Assembly (NCBI GenBank): GCA_913757435.1 | Contig: CAJYDM010000001.1 | Location: 248,001-312,000, forward strand | DNA from: Syntrophomonas sp. DTU019 | GTDB lineage: Bacteria > Bacillota > Syntrophomonadia > Syntrophomonadales > Syntrophomonadaceae | Reading direction: 5' to 3' | DNA: 64,000 nt | Position numbers and translations under genes: made by a program | Shown: piece by piece, positions 55,444 through 63,052 of the stretch | Position numbering within the stretch: the stretch's first letter is position 1 | Layout: every line of letters starts with the position of its first letter | Notes under the pieces: model-generated | Database searches by the model: none | Told to the model about the DNA's origin: nothing | What the model saw: the letters and a program-made list of their open reading frames with translations, nothing else

Positions 55444-57915
55444 TCATAGTTTTAGCATTTTTTTTGCTTTGGCACTTAAGGTCTGCTTGCAGCGGGGATA
55501 TTCTTCCCATGGATCTATGCCTGATTTCAGCCGCTGGCTGAGGTTGGCAATGGTCCAATGCGCCCCTCCGCTTAACATGGGGAGTTCCTCCCAGGAGCAA
55601 GGCAATGATACTCCCAGGCCTGGCCGCGCCCTAGCTGAGAAGGCAGCCACTGTCGTTGCACCGCGGCTGTTGCGAATATAATCCACGAATATTTTGCCTA
55701 TACGGTTGCGCGGACCGCTCAGGGAAGCGAAGCGATCAGGCAGAACCGCGGCTAGATGTTGCGATACGGCTCTGGCAAAATCCCTGACTGCCTCCCAGTC
55801 GTGGCGTGGAGATAACGGCACCACAATGTGCAGCCCTTTGCCGCCGCTAGTCTTTAAAAAACTGCGTAAACCCAATTCTTCCAGCAAGGTGCGGGTAAGT
55901 TCAGCAGCTTCTTGCATGGTAGGCCAACCGACTCCCTCTCCGGGATCCAGATCCAAAATCATTCGGTCTGGCTGGTCGATCTTACTGGTAGTGGCGTTCC
56001 AGGTATGAAATTCGATGACATTCATCTGTACGGCTCCGAACAGGGCTTTCACCGAGTCTACCTCAATCATGGCCTTATGCCCGGGATCCAGCTCCAGATC
56101 CAGGCGCTTCAGTTCGGGGATGTGCATGGTATCGGCATGCTTCTGGAAGAATAACTGCCCTTCCACCCCTGACGGTGCACGCAAGAAGGATACCGGACGA
56201 TTCTTTAGGTGAGGCAGTATCCATTTTGATACCATTTGATAATACTCCACCAGATCCTGTTTCTTCAGGCCAGTACTGGGGTCTACCACTCGTTCCGGAT
56301 TAGTAATTTTGTGATCAGCGGTGCTGGAAGAGATTGGTTTAGGTTCAACAGAAGCTCTGCCTGCTTTGCTCCTGGAGCGCGGCAAGGGCCCGGCTGCTTC
56401 ACGAGTGATCGATTTTGCCGCTATGTCCTGGCGCAATCCGCGGTATACGGCCTGCCGCAGCCTGCCGTCGGGAGTCCATTCAGCGAAAGAAACCTCTGCC
56501 ACCAGTTCCGGCCTGACCCAATGTCCTTTAACATCTTTCGGTTTCTCATGCAACGCGGTCTGGTCAGTTGCCAGACTGGATAGTTTATCTTTTAGCATAC
56601 GCATAGTCTTATGGTCGAACCCCGTTCCTGCCTTTCCAGCATAGCGCAGCTTCCCCTCCTCATCATGAACCCCTAGAATCAGCGAGCCAATAGCCCGACC
56701 GGGATCCTTGGAGTCGGTATATCCTACCACCACAAACTCCTGGCGGTGATCGCATTTTAGCTTGACCCAGTTCGCTGACCGGGCGGAAACATAAGTGGAA
56801 TCACGACGTTTGCCAATTATCCCCTCCAAGCCCATCTTACAGGCGCTTTTAAATATCTCGCTGCCGCTGCCTTCAAATGCATCGCTGAATTTTATCAACG
56901 GACTAGTGGATAGAGCCAGGACTTTTTTTAACAGCTCACGCCGCTCAGACAGGGCTGATTGGCGGAGGTCAAAGCCGTTATAAAAAGGCAGGTCGAACAC
57001 AAAATAGCGGATGTCACCGACCCGGGAGGAATCGAAGGCATTTTGCAGAGCGGCAAAGTCAGGGGTGCCGTCTGCCCTAAGCATGACGATCTCACCATCC
57101 AGCCACCCCGGTTCGATCTTGAGCCCTCTGAGAGCTGCTGCCAGGCCTGACAACTTTTCAGTCCAATTGTTGCCATTGCGTGTATATAAAGCCACCCTGC
57201 CTTCATCAAAGTGGGCCAGAATACGATAGCCATCGAACTTTATCTCATAACTCCAATTATTATCTGATGGGATTTCCTCCACCAGAGTTGCCAATTGCGG
57301 CGCAAGAACTGACGGGACTGGGCCGGTTTTAGCCCCGGCGGGTATTAATGGAGCTTCGCTTTGAGTCAGCACACTCCCAGGCAGCCTGTCAACCACATCT
57401 TCCCCGGAATTCGGCTCGGCGAAATTGTCCTTTTCCTTTATGAGCAGCCAGCTTTCTTGTTTTACTTCCGTTTTTTCTTTAATGCGCACCAGAGCCCAAG
57501 CCCCGTTAAGCTTCTCACCACTCAGGCGGAATTTCAAATTTCCGGCAGCCAAGCTCTTAAACGGATCCCCCACTGGCTCCCATACACCCCTGTCCCAGAT
57601 TATCATACTCCCGGCACCATACTGTCCGAACGGAATGATGCCTTCAAACTGGGTATAATCCACAGGATGATCCTCAGTCCTCACCGCCAGGCGCTTTTGT
57701 GCGGGATCCAGGCTGGGACCTTTGGGAACCGCCCAACTTATTAAAACCCCATTAAGCTCCAGGCGAAAGTCATAGTGGTGACTGCGGGCATCATGTTTTT
57801 GGATCACAAAGGACAGCCTGGAATTTTCCCTATCAGCATCACCTTCAGGCTCCGGAGTATTTGCAAAGTTTCTTTTCCGCTTATACGGTGAAAGCGGGTC
57901 GACGGATTTTTTCAT
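55444..57915 (-). CDS. ligD: Multifunctional DNA ligase D
   Basis: 823 residues with three enzymatic parts. An N-terminal 3'-phosphoesterase domain (about 30-165; 'HDARSHHYDFRLEL'), an ATP-dependent ligase (about 200-500; the nucleotidyl Lys in 'YEIKFDGYRI', 'EGIIGKRRDSTYV'), and a C-terminal primase-polymerase (about 540-800; 'MILDLDPGEGVGW', 'SGGKGLHIVVPL'). Order PE-ligase-polymerase as in Pseudomonas LigD. It mends double-strand breaks by non-homologous end joining with Ku. No ku gene is in the window; it may be elsewhere. A small unknown open frame lies just upstream. Confidence 0.95.
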   Translation of the reverse strand: MKKSVDPLSPYKRKRNFANTPEPEGDADRENSRLSFVIQKHDARSHHYDFRLELNGVLISWAVPKGPSLDPAQKRLAVRTEDHPVDYTQFEGIIPFGQYGAGSMIIWDRGVWEPVGDPFKSLAAGNLKFRLSGEKLNGAWALVRIKEKTEVKQESWLLIKEKDNFAEPNSGEDVVDRLPGSVLTQSEAPLIPAGAKTGPVPSVLAPQLATLVEEIPSDNNWSYEIKFDGYRILAHFDEGRVALYTRNGNNWTEKLSGLAAALRGLKIEPGWLDGEIVMLRADGTPDFAALQNAFDSSRVGDIRYFVFDLPFYNGFDLRQSALSERRELLKKVLALSTSPLIKFSDAFEGSGSEIFKSACKMGLEGIIGKRRDSTYVSARSANWVKLKCDHRQEFVVVGYTDSKDPGRAIGSLILGVHDEEGKLRYAGKAGTGFDHKTMRMLKDKLSSLATDQTALHEKPKDVKGHWVRPELVAEVSFAEWTPDGRLRQAVYRGLRQDIAAKSITREAAGPLPRSRSKAGRASVEPKPISSSTADHKITNPERVVDPSTGLKKQDLVEYYQMVSKWILPHLKNRPVSFLRAPSGVEGQLFFQKHADTMHIPELKRLDLELDPGHKAMIEVDSVKALFGAVQMNVIEFHTWNATTSKIDQPDRMILDLDPGEGVGWPTMQEAAELTRTLLEELGLRSFLKTSGGKGLHIVVPLSPRHDWEAVRDFARAVSQHLAAVLPDRFASLSGPRNRIGKIFVDYIRNSRGATTVAAFSARARPGLGVSLPCSWEELPMLSGGAHWTIANLSQRLKSGIDPWEEYPRCKQTLSAKAKKMLKL

Positions 57916-57993
57916 GAGGTTCCCTCTTTTGCTGCTATTAACTGGTGATCAGGTTTATCTCCAGGCTCGGAAAACCGCGGTTGCTATCCGACC

Positions 57994-58140
57994 TTATCTT
58001 CCTTTGGGTGTTTCTCCCAAATTGCCAGCATCAAATATCACCGCCAAGGTGATTGTATTCATATGCTGTCCGATTTCAAGGGAAACAACGCGATAAAATC
58101 CAGTTAACTTATTTTTCACCTGAACGGTAACCCTTGTCAT
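57994..58140 (-). CDS. Possible small ORF upstream of ligD
   Basis: 48 codons with a protein-like composition ('VTVQVKNKLTGFYRVVSLE', 'NTITLAVIFDAGNLG'). There is no Shine-Dalgarno before the ATG, but an AT-rich promoter-like stretch (TATTATATTA) lies within 25 bases, so a leaderless start is possible. No family was recognised. Confidence is low. Confidence 0.3.
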   Translation of the reverse strand: MTRVTVQVKNKLTGFYRVVSLEIGQHMNTITLAVIFDAGNLGETPKGR

Positions 58141-58187
58141 GCACGGCTAATATAATATGATACGGAAATGTCGCTTTCAGGCAGTTT

Positions 58188-58298
58188 ATGGAAGGAGACC
58201 AGGTCGAGGATTTGTTGCAGGCGGGTGTGGTTGTGACCGGTTTTCGGAAGATTGGAGCATCAAGATACCTTAACGAGATGGAGGGATTGAAAATGTAG
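58188..58298 (+). CDS. Possible 36-residue ORF before the unknown membrane gene
   Basis: 36 codons ('MEGDQVEDLLQAGVVVTGF' at the start) ending 17 bases before the next start. Composition looks protein-like, but the ribosome binding site is weak. It might be a small partner or leader of the membrane protein and AtpE that follow. No family was recognised. Confidence 0.3.
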   Translation: MEGDQVEDLLQAGVVVTGFRKIGASRYLNEMEGLKM

Positions 58299-58315
58299 CG
58301 AAGGGAGGTGTTAGC

Positions 58316-58633
58316 ATGACTGAATTACAACAGCATTTTCTGTTTTATGTGTTTGTTTATTACCTGATCAAAGGCGGAATCTATATTGCTCTCTATATAG
58401 GAACCATTATCGCCGAGCAGGTAGCCCGACAACGGCAGGAAGTCATAAGAAAATACTATCAGAAAAAAAGAGCCGACGAGCGGCAAAAATGGAAAGTGGC
58501 ATATAGTTTATTTGATGACACCCAAGCTTTGCCAGCACACCAACCGTTAACCTTAGCTCAGCTGGTGAATAACCCCAAGTCTTTCACAGCGTATTCCTTT
58601 GTCGACAGCGATGGGCAAAGACCCATAATTTGA
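58316..58633 (+). CDS. Hypothetical small membrane protein preceding orphan AtpE
   Basis: 105 residues. One or two N-terminal hydrophobic stretches ('FLFYVFVYYLIKGGIYIALYI') are followed by a basic, charged helix ('RQRQEVIRKYYQKKRADERQ') and a soluble tail. AAGGGAGG precedes the ATG. I do not recognise the family. The order (helices, then a long charged helix) superficially resembles the b/stalk-type layout of ATP synthase accessory proteins, and the next gene encodes a c subunit 131 bases away, but homology is not shown. Confidence 0.55.
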   Translation: MTELQQHFLFYVFVYYLIKGGIYIALYIGTIIAEQVARQRQEVIRKYYQKKRADERQKWKVAYSLFDDTQALPAHQPLTLAQLVNNPKSFTAYSFVDSDGQRPII

Positions 58634-58764
58634 ACTTCGCATAGTTGTTTTATTGACGGCTGATGGCAAATACTTTTGAGTCGCTATAGTCAAGCCGCTT
58701 TATCATTCCCCTCAACGAAGCCTGGCGGAACTGTGCACTGTCGAATGGAAGGAGGGGAAATCCT

Positions 58765-58989
58765 ATGGAATTGTTTGCTTTGAGCGCTGGTCTGGCAGTA
58801 TCCATCGCTGGCATCGGCGGCGGTATTGGTATGGGTTTGCTGGGTGGCAAATCCTTCGAATCAATAGCCCGGATGCCTAAAATCCGCGAAGAAGTTAGAA
58901 AGCTATTATTCGTCTCCTTGGCATTTATCGAAACACTGACCATTTACGGTCTGTTGATAGCGCTGATGCTGGTGGAAAAAATGAATTAA
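58765..58989 (+). CDS. atpE: F-type ATP synthase subunit c (orphan copy)
   Basis: 74 residues in two helices: the Gly-rich first helix ('IAGIGGGIGMGLLGGKSFES'), the polar loop 'ARMPKIREE', and the second helix with the ion-binding Glu in 'AFIETLTIYGLLIAL'. The Na+-type Gln of helix 1 is Met here ('GIGMG'), while 'ET...Y' of helix 2 is compatible with Na+ sites, so the coupling ion is unclear. GGAGGGG precedes the ATG. No other ATP synthase gene is in the window, so it is detached from any atp operon seen here. Confidence 0.9.
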   Translation: MELFALSAGLAVSIAGIGGGIGMGLLGGKSFESIARMPKIREEVRKLLFVSLAFIETLTIYGLLIALMLVEKMN

Positions 58990-59022
58990 TATAAATGGTA
59001 GTCTAGTATTTACTTTTCCCTA

Positions 59023-59108
59023 TCAGGCGGGGTCAAGCAACTGGAGACCCGCGCGCCTGACAGGATTCTGCCGAGAGGTCGAGGGAATGGGGACCATCTA
59101 ACCTCTGG
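59023..59108 (+). ncRNA. Possible structured RNA downstream of orphan atpE
   Basis: Two adjacent hairpins. The first: TCAGGC and GGGTC pair with GACCC and GCCTGA (59023-59060). The second: AGAGGT (59074-59079) pairs with ACCTCT (59101-59106), with an alternative inner GGTC/GACC. Loops are purine-rich (GAGGGAATGGGG). There is no U-run and no gene follows on this strand. It may be a 3' element or a small RNA; no known class was matched. Confidence 0.35.
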
Positions 59109-59497
59109 GAGAACAATAGCATAAGGTTTTGACCATAGTAATTGCAGCTATAAATCGTCAGCGATTCCATTGTCCTAATTTGAGTGTTACAGATTTAACA
59201 AGCTCAATTGGTCTCTGATATTCTATTCAGGCTGATATAATTTTGTGCACCGATAACTGATATCATAAGTATTTTGTTATAACCCACTCAGGTATTATTA
59301 GGTTTTTTACCTCTTTTCGGAGCTGTCGCTCTGGTAACATCACCTCACCCGGCATTGTTATGTTTTTAACAAGCGTACTCGGTCTTCTAATTCCTATAAT
59401 ATGATGTATCAAGCCTTAATGTGCATTCATAGAGGGTTATAAATTTAATACTGACTGTTAAACAGATATGCTCGGAGCTGATTACGCTTAACCCCAT
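59109..59497. other. AT-rich intergenic region, nothing recognised
   Basis: No supported gene between the folded element and the minus-strand USP gene. Short T-runs (GGTTTTTTACC near 59300) are present without convincing stems. Confidence 0.35.
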
Positions 59498-59929
59498 CTA
59501 ATAATCACGATAAATAAGTACCGGGCAGTGCGCATTATGCAGCACTCTGTGGCTTACGCTCCCCAGCACCATCTCTTTAGCCACTGAAAGTCCCCGGCTG
59601 CCCATCAGGATGCAATCATACTGATGCGCCTTAGCATACTCCAAAATCTGCACACCCGGGTCGCCGCAGACTACAACTGTATCAACTGCAACGCCCCCCC
59701 TTTCCAGACTGGCCTGGGCATTTTCGACCACCATATTGGCTAGCGGTTCTAGCTTGTTGGCATCAGCCACCATGAAATCCATGACCCGCAAAGGCAACGA
59801 TTGCGCCTGGTCAACACTTATCAAGGTGACAGATGCAGCCATTCCACATTTGGCCAGGTTTTTAGCCAGTTCAATGGCCCCCTGCGAACTCTTGGATCCA
59901 TCTACTGCTACTAATAATTTGTTAAACAA
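59498..59929 (-). CDS. Universal stress protein (UspA family)
   Basis: 143 residues, single USP domain. 'KLLVAVDGSKSSQGAIELA' at the start and the ATP-binding loop 'GSRGLSVAKEMVLGSVSHRVL' (G-x2-G-x9-G-S type) place it in the ATP-binding UspA class. The role in stress or starvation signalling is generic. It stands alone. Confidence 0.9.
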   Translation of the reverse strand: MFNKLLVAVDGSKSSQGAIELAKNLAKCGMAASVTLISVDQAQSLPLRVMDFMVADANKLEPLANMVVENAQASLERGGVAVDTVVVCGDPGVQILEYAKAHQYDCILMGSRGLSVAKEMVLGSVSHRVLHNAHCPVLIYRDY

Positions 59930-60358
59930 CTGGCTTCATTCCTTTCGATGTTTTATACCCTGTTCACTCTCATACTATGTGGTCTAATGATGAAGCATAT
60001 CCCGGACTGACATGGTTGCTACTATGTATCTCTGCCTTTAAATTACTATACTTTTGCCCGCCTGAATAGGCCATTTGCTCAATGCCATCGGGCATGGCCA
60101 CTGCTACGAATGTTATCGGTTTCTGGAGCAGGCAGCACCAGCGGCTTTTACTTCCTGATGTTGAAGAATCGGCCTCCACTGCCGGAGCGGCTTCACTTTG
60201 GTAGTCTGCTTTGATGGGGTCTATTTAGTGCAAACGGCTTGGCAATCCCACCTGATATTGATAACACCGCCAAATTATAGCCGTCCCTTCCCTTAAGGTA
60301 CCATCTGCTAATTCCTCTCATATGATAGCTTAGATAAACGCTAATGGAGGAACTTACT
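59930..60358. other. Intergenic region, nothing recognised
   Basis: Two minus-strand frames (59970-60179, 60193-60426) lack family likeness and ribosome binding sites and are probably chance. No hairpin terminator was seen. Confidence 0.35.
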
Positions 60359-61669
60359 GTGCTCAGTCCATCGATGATCAAAATGGTACGCCGCCATCCC
60401 CACAAAATGGACAAAGAACTCCGCAACGCTATGGTCGGTCTCTATCACCCCTTCCGTCGGGTCCCCTGTTTCCTGCATTCCAGTCTGGAAAAGTTATTTA
60501 GAAAAACCAAAAAATATGCGGTGATTATTGAATTTCACCATGATCAAGGGGAATTTAAGAGCCAGGTAAAAAATGCGGACACCTTAATTGCTAAACAATT
60601 TCGATCCCAGATCAAAAAGCACTTCCCCAGTGTCTACAGTTGTTCTGCAGTACTAACCCCCGCCGCTCTGGAGAAATTGCTGGATAGCACCCCATCTATT
60701 AAGAAAATCTATATGGACCGGGAAATTCACACCCTTCTTAACGTTGCCCGTGGGGCGGTCAGAGCAACCGCATCCGCAGTCACTGAATTGACTGGCAAGG
60801 GCATCACCATAGCGGTTATCGACACCGGGATCTATGAACACCAAGACTTGGCCGGAAGGATCAAGGCCTTTAAAGATGTGACCAGCAGCAAAACGGCGCC
60901 TTATGATGACAATGGCCATGGCACTCATTGTGCCGGAGATGCTGCCGGTAACGGGGCCGCATCCAATGGCAAGTATAAGGGATTAGCCCCGGAAGCCGAG
61001 CTGGTTGGAGTGAAAGTGCTCACCAAAACGGGTTCTGGCTCACTTTCTGGAGTTATGGAAGGTGTGCAATGGTGTATCGACAATAAGGATAGATACAATA
61101 TCAATATTATTACCATGTCGCTAGGCAGCAGTGCAGTCACATCAGCCAGTGACGATCCTATGGTAAAAATCGTGGAAAAGGCTTGGGATCTGGGCATGGT
61201 GGTGGTAGTTGCCGCCGGAAATGAAGGACCAGATGAGAAAAGCATTTCCAGTCCCGGTATAAGCCCAAAAGTGATAACCGTTGGGGCTATGGATGACAAA
61301 GACACGGTGAGTCGAGTTGATGACCAAATAGCCGCTTTTTCCAGCCGGGGACCTACTGTTGACGGGCTGGTGAAGCCGGATGTGTTGAGCCCGGGGGTGA
61401 ATATCATCTCCCTGCGCTCACCCAACTCCTTTCTCGACAAACAGAACAAGACCGCCCGAGTCGATAATGACTATTTCAACCTGTCCGGCACTTCCATGGC
61501 AACTCCCATCTGCGCTGGCATCGTAGCCCTTATTCTGCAGTCCCACCCCCAACTCAGCCCCGATGAGGTTAAAAAGCACTTGCTGGAGACGGCAGAGAAC
61601 TGGAATCTGTCGCAGTATGATCAGGGAAAAGGCTACTGCGATGCCGAAAAAGCGGTGAGAAAGCCGTAG
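60359..61669 (+). CDS. aprX: AprX-like intracellular subtilisin-family serine protease
   Basis: About 436 residues without a signal peptide. The N-terminal part resembles Bacillus AprX ('MVRRHPHKMDKELRN', 'VPCFLHSSLEKLF'). The S8 catalytic triad is clear: Asp in 'AVIDTGIYEHQDL', His in 'NGHGTHCAGDAAG', Ser in 'SGTSMATPICAG', with the oxyanion Asn in 'VVAAGNEGPDE'. A GGAGG 8 bases before the GTG at 60359 sets the start; the ATG at 60344 contains that site and is rejected. AprX acts inside the cell in stationary phase in Bacillus; its targets are unknown. Confidence 0.92.
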   Translation: MLSPSMIKMVRRHPHKMDKELRNAMVGLYHPFRRVPCFLHSSLEKLFRKTKKYAVIIEFHHDQGEFKSQVKNADTLIAKQFRSQIKKHFPSVYSCSAVLTPAALEKLLDSTPSIKKIYMDREIHTLLNVARGAVRATASAVTELTGKGITIAVIDTGIYEHQDLAGRIKAFKDVTSSKTAPYDDNGHGTHCAGDAAGNGAASNGKYKGLAPEAELVGVKVLTKTGSGSLSGVMEGVQWCIDNKDRYNINIITMSLGSSAVTSASDDPMVKIVEKAWDLGMVVVVAAGNEGPDEKSISSPGISPKVITVGAMDDKDTVSRVDDQIAAFSSRGPTVDGLVKPDVLSPGVNIISLRSPNSFLDKQNKTARVDNDYFNLSGTSMATPICAGIVALILQSHPQLSPDEVKKHLLETAENWNLSQYDQGKGYCDAEKAVRKP

Positions 61670-61767
61670 CTGGGCCGATAATGATGATTGGCAAATTGCT
61701 TATTTCCCTCCGCGGTTTCAACACCAAAACCGATCAGCGCATTTAAGAAACCTTGAAAGCAGATGCC

Positions 61768-61795
61768 AAAGGGGCCTTGACAGGCCCCTTTATTA
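61768..61795 (+). terminator. Rho-independent terminator after the AprX-like gene
   Basis: A perfect stem AAAGGGGCC / GGCCCCTTT with a 6-base loop, followed by ATTATT. It lies about 100 bases past the protease stop. Confidence 0.8.
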
Positions 61796-62154
61796 TTAAC
61801 AAAACCATTCTCAGGAAGCTCCCTCTTAAACATTACCGTTGTTGATTGGCTCCTACAAACACCATTTAACTTTCATTGTTGCTTGTGACTGCCTGCCTGC
61901 TTTATTCTATTGTCAACCCCCTCCGCCTCCAGCAATTACAGCAAGGCCCCGGTGTAATATTTCCAGCATGTCGATGCAGACTTATGTTGAAAGCGGCAAT
62001 AGCCTAAGATTTAACAACAAATTTACCATGTTCTTATGATTAGACTAGCGAAATTCCTATTACCCATCCCGAAAAAAGTAGAAATTTTGTTTGATGGACC
62101 ATTTTGGTGCAGGATTTATGGCAACATTGTTGAATAATGTAAATTGATAAGTGA
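61796..62154. other. Intergenic region, nothing recognised
   Basis: No supported open frame. It should hold the promoter of the leader RNA that follows, but no clear -35/-10 pair was picked out. Confidence 0.35.
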
Positions 62155-62336
62155 ATATACTCCGATCCTTTGAGCCTAAAGTGCCAACCAAGGTTCTCAG
62201 GACGATAGGGTAGGTCTGGAAACGGGTCTGCCTCCCGTTGGAAAGGAGTGGGCTGAATCGAAACCGCGATCACAGGGTGCTGTTTTTGTCATTGCACTAT
62301 TATGATCAGGTTTTGGGATGCTATTAGGTAGACACT
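62155..62336 (+). promoter_or_regulatory. Riboswitch-like leader before metal-uptake type genes
   Basis: A GC-richer, purine-loop-rich leader in an AT-rich setting, ending in a strong terminator. It contains the stem AACGGG/CCCGTT (62221-62226 with 62234-62239), a small AACC/GGTT hairpin, a loop GGAAAGGAG, and a conserved-looking GAATCGAAACCG stretch. From memory the layout recalls Moco/Tuco-type (molybdenum or tungsten cofactor) leaders, which precede oxyanion transporters. That class is unverified. Confidence 0.45.
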
Positions 62337-62366
62337 AAACCCGGCAGCTCCTGCTGCCGGGTTTTT
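62337..62366 (+). terminator. Attenuator terminator of the leader
   Basis: An 11-12 bp perfect stem AACCCGGCAGC / GCTGCCGGGTT with loop TCCT and a T-run of five. It lies between the folded leader and the first gene. The next 11 bases after it (GCAGCAGGAGC, 62371-62381) can pair with GCTCCTGCTGC inside the stem and loop. Confidence 0.9.
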
Positions 62367-62446
62367 CCGTGCAGCAGGAGCGCAGTATGAGATTAGTGCA
62401 CTTGAAATACATGCGTAGACCGAGGAGAAAGAAGGGGGCTGAAACT

Positions 62447-63037
62447 ATGCAGAGGTGGTTGTTAAGCGTAGCCATAGCTTTGCTTGGCGTGTTAATCCTG
62501 GGAGTGGGGATGGCATCAGCAGCAGAGGCAGGTGGGAGTGGAAGTGGGGCATCATCCGCATTTGCACTGGTTTCCTCATCGATTCCTGACGGCGCCCATG
62601 ATGTGCTGCCTGATAGTCAGATACAGCTGAAGTTTTCTAAGAATGTCACCAACATAACTGTTAAAGAAAACAATCAGTCTTGTTTTTCAATGGTTGATAA
62701 CCTGGGAAACAATATAGCTTTGAATGTCATTATGGCAGATGACCAGTTGGAGAGAGATAAGAGAAACGACATCGTTATTGCACCGGTCAACCCTCTAAGT
62801 GAATCCAGGCTGTACACTCTGACCATCAGTGAAAACCTGACCTGCAAGAACGGCCAAACCTTGGAGAAGCCGCAAACTATTACTTTTTCAACCATAGGAT
62901 ATGAATCAAATCAGGCTACAACTCTGCCCGGAACGAGTCAAACCGAGAGCAGTATCGCAAATAAATATCTTTGGCCAGTGACAGGGTTGGTAGTGGTATT
63001 GGTTCTGGGTTGGTTCTTACTGAAGAGAAAGCGCTAA
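62447..63037 (+). CDS. Membrane-anchored Ig-like (Big_5/SbsA) domain protein
   Basis: About 196 residues: signal peptide ('LLSVAIALLGVLILGVGMASA'), a Gly/Ser linker, one SbsA/Big_5 Ig-like domain (about 45-155; 'SSSIPDGAHDVLPDSQIQLKFS', 'LYTLTISENLTCKNGQTLEKP'), then a C-terminal helix ('WPVTGLVVVLVLGWFLLKRKR') as anchor. Earlier frames upstream are rejected because GGGGG lies before the ATG at 62447. It precedes a FecCD permease by 15 bases, so it may hold or sense the transported compound. Its role is unknown. Confidence 0.8.
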   Translation: MQRWLLSVAIALLGVLILGVGMASAAEAGGSGSGASSAFALVSSSIPDGAHDVLPDSQIQLKFSKNVTNITVKENNQSCFSMVDNLGNNIALNVIMADDQLERDKRNDIVIAPVNPLSESRLYTLTISENLTCKNGQTLEKPQTITFSTIGYESNQATTLPGTSQTESSIANKYLWPVTGLVVVLVLGWFLLKRKR

Positions 63038-63052
63038 GACACGGCATAATCG

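Noticed and set aside
57914-58096. Plus-strand open frame next to ligD
   Set aside because: It is the complement of the ligD upstream region, with no ribosome binding site; the minus-strand small frame is a better, though weak, candidate.
60344-60358. ATG at 60344 as start of the AprX-like gene
   Set aside because: This ATG overlaps the GGAGG that is correctly spaced for the GTG at 60359.
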